In this document: positions 59,301 through 64,000 of the stretch, one piece after another | How the letters are laid out: the number at the start of each line of letters is the position of its first letter | Numbering within the stretch: the stretch's first letter is position 1 | Origin: Sympetrum striolatum | Lineage: Eukaryota > Arthropoda > Insecta > Odonata > Libellulidae | Direction of reading: 5' to 3' | Length of the DNA stretch: 64,000 nucleotides | Assembly: GCA_947579665.1 (NCBI GenBank) | Contig: OX388351.1 | Span: 62,690,939 to 62,754,938 of the forward strand | Program-made: the position numbers and the translations under genes | Notes under the pieces: generated by a model | Told to the model about the DNA's origin: nothing | Database searches by the model: none | The model's input: only the letters and a program-made list of their open reading frames with translations

Positions 59301-60540
59301 AAGGATTCGCACGTGGTTTGACGGTGGGGATTTTTTCGCACGGCTTATTTCTCGTGTTTAAAATACCGCGGCGTGTTTGGAGAGTTTCCCTGCTTTCGAG
59401 GAGTACAGCTCTACGGAATACACTAACGTGTTGCGTGTACGGAGAGAGGATATGTGTGTCGCATACTGAAATGTGTGTGTTTAGGTGAGAGTGATTGCTG
59501 TTGACGTTGCTATCGATCACTATTTGATCTTGTCTATTGATATCCATGATCGTAGATAGCTCTGACCCAAATATAAATTAAATGGGTTACGGCGATATTT
59601 CGAAGTACAGGTTATTTTATGGGTGGTCGTCTATAGGTTATTCTTGCTACCGTATTCAGAGTAACGGAATATTTTTATTTATAATTTGGTGCAAGGTACA
59701 GAGAAATGTAACTTTCAATTATTGTTGATATACTATTTATCTTGACTGAGATATGAATATTTCGGAGGAATCTACATGGTGAATAATAATAATCGCCTTT
59801 ACTTGGATGAGAGATTAAAAGTCCTCTTCTACCATATAGGTCATCAACATAATTTATATAATAATTAATTATAGAGAATAGTATAAGAAGAAATTGGGAA
59901 AATTAAGGATTTGAGAAACTGAAATGTTTCCAAGGAAAATGAAATCCACTGCAGGAAAACACCCATGAAGAAGGGGGTGTGAAAAACCATCAAATATCTA
60001 CCGATAATAATAACTAAAAAATGAGAAAAGAAGAACATGACAAAGTGTTGGAATACACTGCCAGTAAGTGTATGTATGTGGTACGTCATTATAAATACAT
60101 AAGTAGATATAAATCTGTTCTCCCATAAATAAATTATAGCAACGTACGTAATAACATAAACAAACAAATATAACGAAATAAAGGGAAAAAGTACAGGGAA
60201 TGATTGAGGTATTTCCTTTTAGAATGAAAAGAAACGTGTTGCTCATAAGGTTTTTGTGTCTTACTTGCGTAAACATGTTTCACTTACATCATTATGATTT
60301 GGTGAAGAAAGCAAACGACTTCACTCCTCATCTTGCCTAATGAGCCACATTTCTCACTACTAGCTTTTGGTAGCTAATTTTAGAAGGAATGAGGATCCAA
60401 CTGGTCTTTGGGCTGACTAACTTTTCAGACAATCTAGTCAGTTTTCTGTCTTGAATTATATGAATAGTACGTATCTGAACCAAAGTAAAATAATAAAAGA
60501 ATACGTAAATATCTTAGACTTTTCTGTTGGATAATGTGTA
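59301..60540. other. Mixed, mostly AT-rich stretch
   Basis: 59300-59480 is still balanced; from 59500 it is AT-rich. Minus-strand frames at 59865-60167 and 59998-60276 are unrecognised and overlap in different registers. Confidence 0.35.
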
Positions 60541-60543
60541 TTT

Positions 60544-60745
60544 ATGATTCTGGGGTTCCCAACCAGGTTAGATTTTATAAGAATGAAGTCGCCAACGTTT
60601 CGATGATAGTTTCAGTCATCATCTTCAGGACTGCTTCCGAGGTCATTAATCAAAGGCAAATTCCCGACGAGGAACGTACGTGTAAAATATCTGACTGGAA
60701 CTCGAACCAGGATCTCCCAATTCCCGTGAAAAAATAAAATGATTC
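60544..60745 (-). repeat. Dispersed repeat with hammerhead-like core and B-box-like motif
   Basis: On the minus strand, from the right end: GGTTCGAGTTCC (B-box-like with one extra base), then CTGAAGA, T, a GATGA/TCATC hairpin and GAAACGTTGGCG. The CTGANGA-hairpin-GAAAC layout is the same as at 6.1, 8.6, 34.2 and 45.1 kb but the 3' part differs (no TTTGTGGAA). ATGATTC at 60544-60550 and 60739-60745 might be a 7-bp duplication. The 67-codon plus-strand frame is a shadow. Confidence 0.45.
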
Positions 60746-60849
60746 CATAAAATAATTTGCCTAAAAGAAAATCCTTGCTAATTTTCACAAATATTGCTTC
60801 ATGACGTGATGCCTTTTCCCGCACTTTCACTTAACAATTTCATCATAGA

Positions 60850-60946
60850 ATCATATTAAATAAAAAATGCAAAATTTCACGAAACAATAGGTTTCCTAGG
60901 TTGGATGTTGTTTTGCTGAATTTTGCATTGTTTTATTTAATATGAT
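60850..60946. repeat. Hairpin with ~38-bp arms
   Basis: ATCATATTAAATAAAAAATG onward (60850-60887) pairs with 60908-60946 (ending TTTATTTAATATGAT) with a few mismatches around a 20-base loop. The size and loop recall a miRNA precursor, but it is AT-rich and could equally be a MITE remnant. Confidence 0.65.
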
Positions 60947-62739
60947 CCCGATTACGGAGTTCCACCAAGTTAAGGCTTCTTCGATTGAATTATTTTATCA
61001 AGCATTACGACGCCATAACAATCGATAAAATGGTAAAATTTCCGATAGTAAGTTGCACCATTTCTAGAAGCTGTCATCTTATGTTGGATGGAATGGTCGT
61101 GGAAATTATACGTGGACAATTGAAGTTGCATAGGCTCAGCCGATGTTGTTATCCACTAAATTTGTTTATAAATACATATACAACGTGTTATGTATCATAT
61201 ATCCCATGTTATAATTGTATGGTATTTTTACTTCCATCGTCAATGATTAGCTTATCAGAGTACTAATTACTTATTGTAGAACTTTTCGCTAATTTATTTG
61301 TCGGGCTCCCGAAAAGCCATGTGGGCTGCGCTTTCTGTTTGCAAATAAAGCAGATATATTTCATAGTATTCAATTTAGAGGTTAATAACACTTCTTTCAC
61401 TTTCAATCAGTATCTATAAATGAAAATTAAAAGCATAATTCCCTCTTTATTTGAGTGAGGAAACATTTATTTTTTTGGCATACAATCTTTACAATTTCGC
61501 AGCGAAGCCTTTCCGAGCGACACTTTCAAGTGCGTCCTCAATTATAACCTCTCCTTCTTTGGCCAAAAACTCGCTCTCCATCTTCAAATCTAATCAATCA
61601 CTTTCCAATTAGTTCTGCGCGCGACGGGACTAAATTAAGGGCTTCCAATTTTTGCATTCTTTCACTTTCCCTCCTTTTCAGATACACAAGATCTCCTTCT
61701 CCATTTAAAAGACCAGACTCTTTTCCGCAAAATATTATTTTATCACTTATTTTTTTTTTTCACTTTTGATTTCCTTCACCATCACTTCCTCTTTCTCTTC
61801 ATTGGTAAATAAACCTTATATTTAGGGAAGTGATTACAGATACTCGGATGCTGTAATTTAAAACCTTCATGGAATTACGTTTTGACGTAGAAAAGTTTTA
61901 CTTTTTATGTTGATAATCTTTTATCAAACTCTCAAGATTCATTCTTTAATTATTGAATTTTATATTTTTAATTATACATTTTTATCAAATTTTCACCCTT
62001 AAAAATTATATATCTTGAAAAAATAGATAAATAATTTGTATGCAGTATTTTTGAATATTTTATGAAATTAAATTTACATACAGTCCATCATTATTGCTGG
62101 TATAAATTGGACTCGATATTTGAACGAAGAAAAGTGAAAATTTTTCAGAGATGTTGATAACCTTTAAGCTAAAAAGATTCTTCAAACAGAAATGGTATTC
62201 GTTGGCTACGGGCGATGCTTTTGATTCTCCTAAAATTAGATATAACTTCAGCACGCCTAAAATGCGCGGGAATAGAAAAAAATTTGCTTTTCTGTTTTCG
62301 TGTACTTCCGTTCTGTTCCCGCTCTTTTGTGTAAACTCCAAATCATTAGAGTGAATTTGATCATTGTGTATGTAAGTCTAAATTTGCGTGATTTATCGTT
62401 TGTACATCTGGAATAGCGTTCGCGATCTAACTACCAATTCAAAGAGTTCTTGTGTTTACGACACATTGGAAATAACTATTATCTCAAGGATACATTTCCA
62501 ATATTTTCTATGTATTTCACTCTTTTGACCTTTTATTAGATACAATTAGCACATGTAAATTGGTACCAAAATTTTACGCCATTACATTTCTCTGCAGTTA
62601 TATGTTTTATCTTCGAAATTTCGTCTCGTTGTTTTTATATTACTGCGATCTATTAAGTAAGATAATTTTCACTGATTATCAGATTCAATTTTACTTTTCA
62701 GCACCTGTGTTGGACGTCAGGCAAATGATTTTACTCTCA
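60947..62739. other. AT-rich stretch, nothing recognised
   Basis: A T13 run lies near 61749. Frames at 60985-61266, 62060-62341 and 62151-62354 have no recognised domain. Confidence 0.4.
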
Positions 62740-63060
62740 CAGTAATGGCTACGTTATCTGAGATATTTCCACCGGTGAGAGTACGGCTACTGGAATCTGC
62801 ACCGTTGAAGGAAAAATACCTTGGTTCACCCCTTGAATTGCTCGTTTCAATTCGACCGGAGGCAGCGTTGGGCTTCCTCTGACCGGCTTAGGATGGTCTT
62901 CCCAAGGACGACCGAAGACCTTCCTGCTTGCTTCGCTTGCGGTAACCGTGGAGAGGCAAAATAAGGGATACTTCAGCCCTGTTAGCGTTGGAGTGCGTGG
63001 AGGTCAGTGAAGTAATGGAATTAAGTGTGTACTGTTATCAGCGTTAAGTGCATGGGAATG
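62740..63060 (-). other. GC-rich block with an 85-codon open frame lacking a start
   Basis: Minus-strand codons from about 63000 to 62749 are open and include SEASRKVFGRPWEDHPKP, then LPPVELKRAIQGVNQGIFP, and end ISQIT before a stop. There is no ATG, and the block sits abruptly in AT-rich DNA. It may be an exon, a repeat fragment or chance; the smooth residue mix makes it one of the better coding candidates, but I do not recognise it. Confidence 0.3.
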
Positions 63061-63684
63061 GCAGTGAAAGAATGAAGACTCCTGAAAACAGCTTCAACAT
63101 ATGTTGACTATCGGGAGGTTTATTTCAAGGTATGTTCTTCTTATAGTCTTTACTTCCTCATATTTTCAAGTGGATTGCATCATAAATCTTTATCAAGAGC
63201 GGCAATAGGTGCTCAGATTCATCCATGCAAAGTTAACACAATGGTACCTCATTCTACGAGAAATAATAATTTGTATGATATTGTTCCTAGGTTTGAATTC
63301 TCCTTGTGCTAGTAATGATTTTCGACGCAAGGTTATACAGCTATAGATATTCTTCCTGTCGGTATATTTATGCGCCTCAGTATTCCTCATTCCGTAGCAT
63401 TTTTGTTTCTTCATGACATACTTTAGGTCATCTTTATAACCCTTTAGGTCATCTCTAACACATTTAGCCAATGTTTTTTCCCTTGCATCAATCGTTTGTA
63501 CGTGAACCACAGATAAAGGAAATAACGACCAATTTCGATGCATTAAGTCATATCACCATCTGATTTCTTCAATTTGTTTTTCCTGCCAAAGTAATTGATG
63601 TTTATGGTATTCCACTATCGCGATAGATTAATTTGTAAGATCTTTTACCAAATATAATTTGAAGAGTTTAATTTTTATATAATT
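63061..63684. other. Unassigned stretch
   Basis: A 116-codon minus-strand frame (63193-63543) has no recognisable domain. Otherwise AT-rich. Confidence 0.35.
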
Positions 63685-63816
63685 CAGTACTGCTCCCAAT
63701 TGGAGGTGGTCCAAAGAGCAGCTTGGTTTGTTAGCGAAGATTTCAGGTCAACAACAGTTTGTCGGTTAAGTTCCCTCGGATGCGATTCTCTCCTGGTAAC
63801 ACTATTAGATTACTGA
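63685..63816 (+). pseudogene. LINE ORF2 C-terminal fragment
   Basis: One frame reads QYCSQLEVVQRAAWFVSEDF, then about 15 residues later LSSLGCDSLL, ending in TGA. The pattern Y-x(n)-LE-x-VQRxAAxFV-x-x-D(F/Y)...SLG(W)-x-SL is the conserved segment after the reverse transcriptase in Jockey/CR1-like LINEs. Here the usual tryptophan after SLG is cysteine, and the R-R that normally follows S-L-E is missing. Only about 43 codons remain. It may or may not belong with the reverse-transcriptase relic at 9.9 kb. Confidence 0.8.
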
Positions 63817-64000
63817 GAGAACATTTTTGAATAACTAATGAGTACAGAATCGATCGACAAAATTTTAATTTTGTTATTATAGTATATAAATTTTACGAGC
63901 CATCAGAGAAAACACAAGAGGAGAGTTACACTTTTCTGTTACAAGGAGATAATTTTTAATTGTAAATACTTGATTATGGCCCTTTTTCGGGGTAAAGAAT
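63817..64000. other. AT-rich end of the window
   Basis: Nothing recognised. Confidence 0.4.

Noticed and set aside
58908..59488. 130- and 151-codon plus-strand frames
   Set aside because: Low-complexity S/F/L/P peptides caused by the pyrimidine tract, open in two registers.
1..64000. CRISPR array, bacterial operon or phage
   Set aside because: No regularly spaced repeats with unique spacers, no gene density and no prokaryotic signals; composition and repeat types are those of an arthropod genome.

Overview
The window looks like non-coding nuclear DNA from an arthropod, most probably an insect with a repeat-rich genome. It is strongly AT-rich. No open frame looks like an intact host gene, and there are no operon-like gene runs, Shine-Dalgarno sites, rRNAs, CRISPR arrays or convincing functional tRNAs. 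Nearly everything recognisable is the debris of transposable elements: hAT/Buster, piggyBac, Tc1/mariner and other TA-target miniature elements, tRNA-derived SINE-like pieces, LINE fragments, a pogo-like transposase tail and short hammerhead-motif insertions. The arthropod assignment rests on this repeat mix and is an inference. The window could be intergenic or lie inside a very large intron.

Layout. 1-9 kb: AT-rich DNA, a 609-bp hAT-like element with 8-bp target duplication (2238-2846), a foldback near 3.9 kb, and two ~120-bp insertions (6047-6165 and 8592-8713), each flanked by an exact 11-bp duplication and each carrying a hammerhead-like core. A degraded transposase helix-turn-helix follows at 6.2 kb. 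9-19 kb: a LINE reverse-transcriptase relic (9.9 kb), a long foldback (10.2 kb), a 223-bp TA-target MITE (12.8 kb), purine-rich tracts, a 318-bp SINE-like insertion (17.3 kb) and a piggyBac-type MITE with TTAA ends (18.3 kb). 20-34 kb: two copies of a large non-coding repeat family, here called R1 (20.0 and 25.2 kb), several moderately GC-rich islands, and a pogo-like transposase zinc-finger relic on the minus strand (31.3 kb). 34-50 kb: a third target-duplicated insertion with the hammerhead-like core (34.0 kb), a foldback built from the same end sequence (45.0 kb), a Buster-type hAT MITE (46.25 kb), a minisatellite (49.2 kb) and a TA-target MITE (49.5 kb). 50-64 kb: a double Tc1/mariner-like palindrome (50.4 kb), the third R1 copy in inverted orientation (52.5 kb), a SINE-like sequence (58.1 kb), a pyrimidine-rich tract (59 kb), another hammerhead-like repeat (60.6 kb), a hairpin (60.9 kb) and a LINE C-terminal relic (63.7 kb).

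The genes do not work together as a system. The most interesting material is (a) the family of short insertions sharing CTGANGA, a small hairpin, GAAAC and a conserved TTTGTGGAA-like 3' segment, which suggests relics of Penelope-like or retrozyme-like elements; (b) family R1, whose copies have different internal tandem periods; and (c) a set of 300-700 bp GC-richer islands that may be conserved regulatory DNA or exons I cannot recognise. All boundaries were read by eye; no alignment or database search was run.
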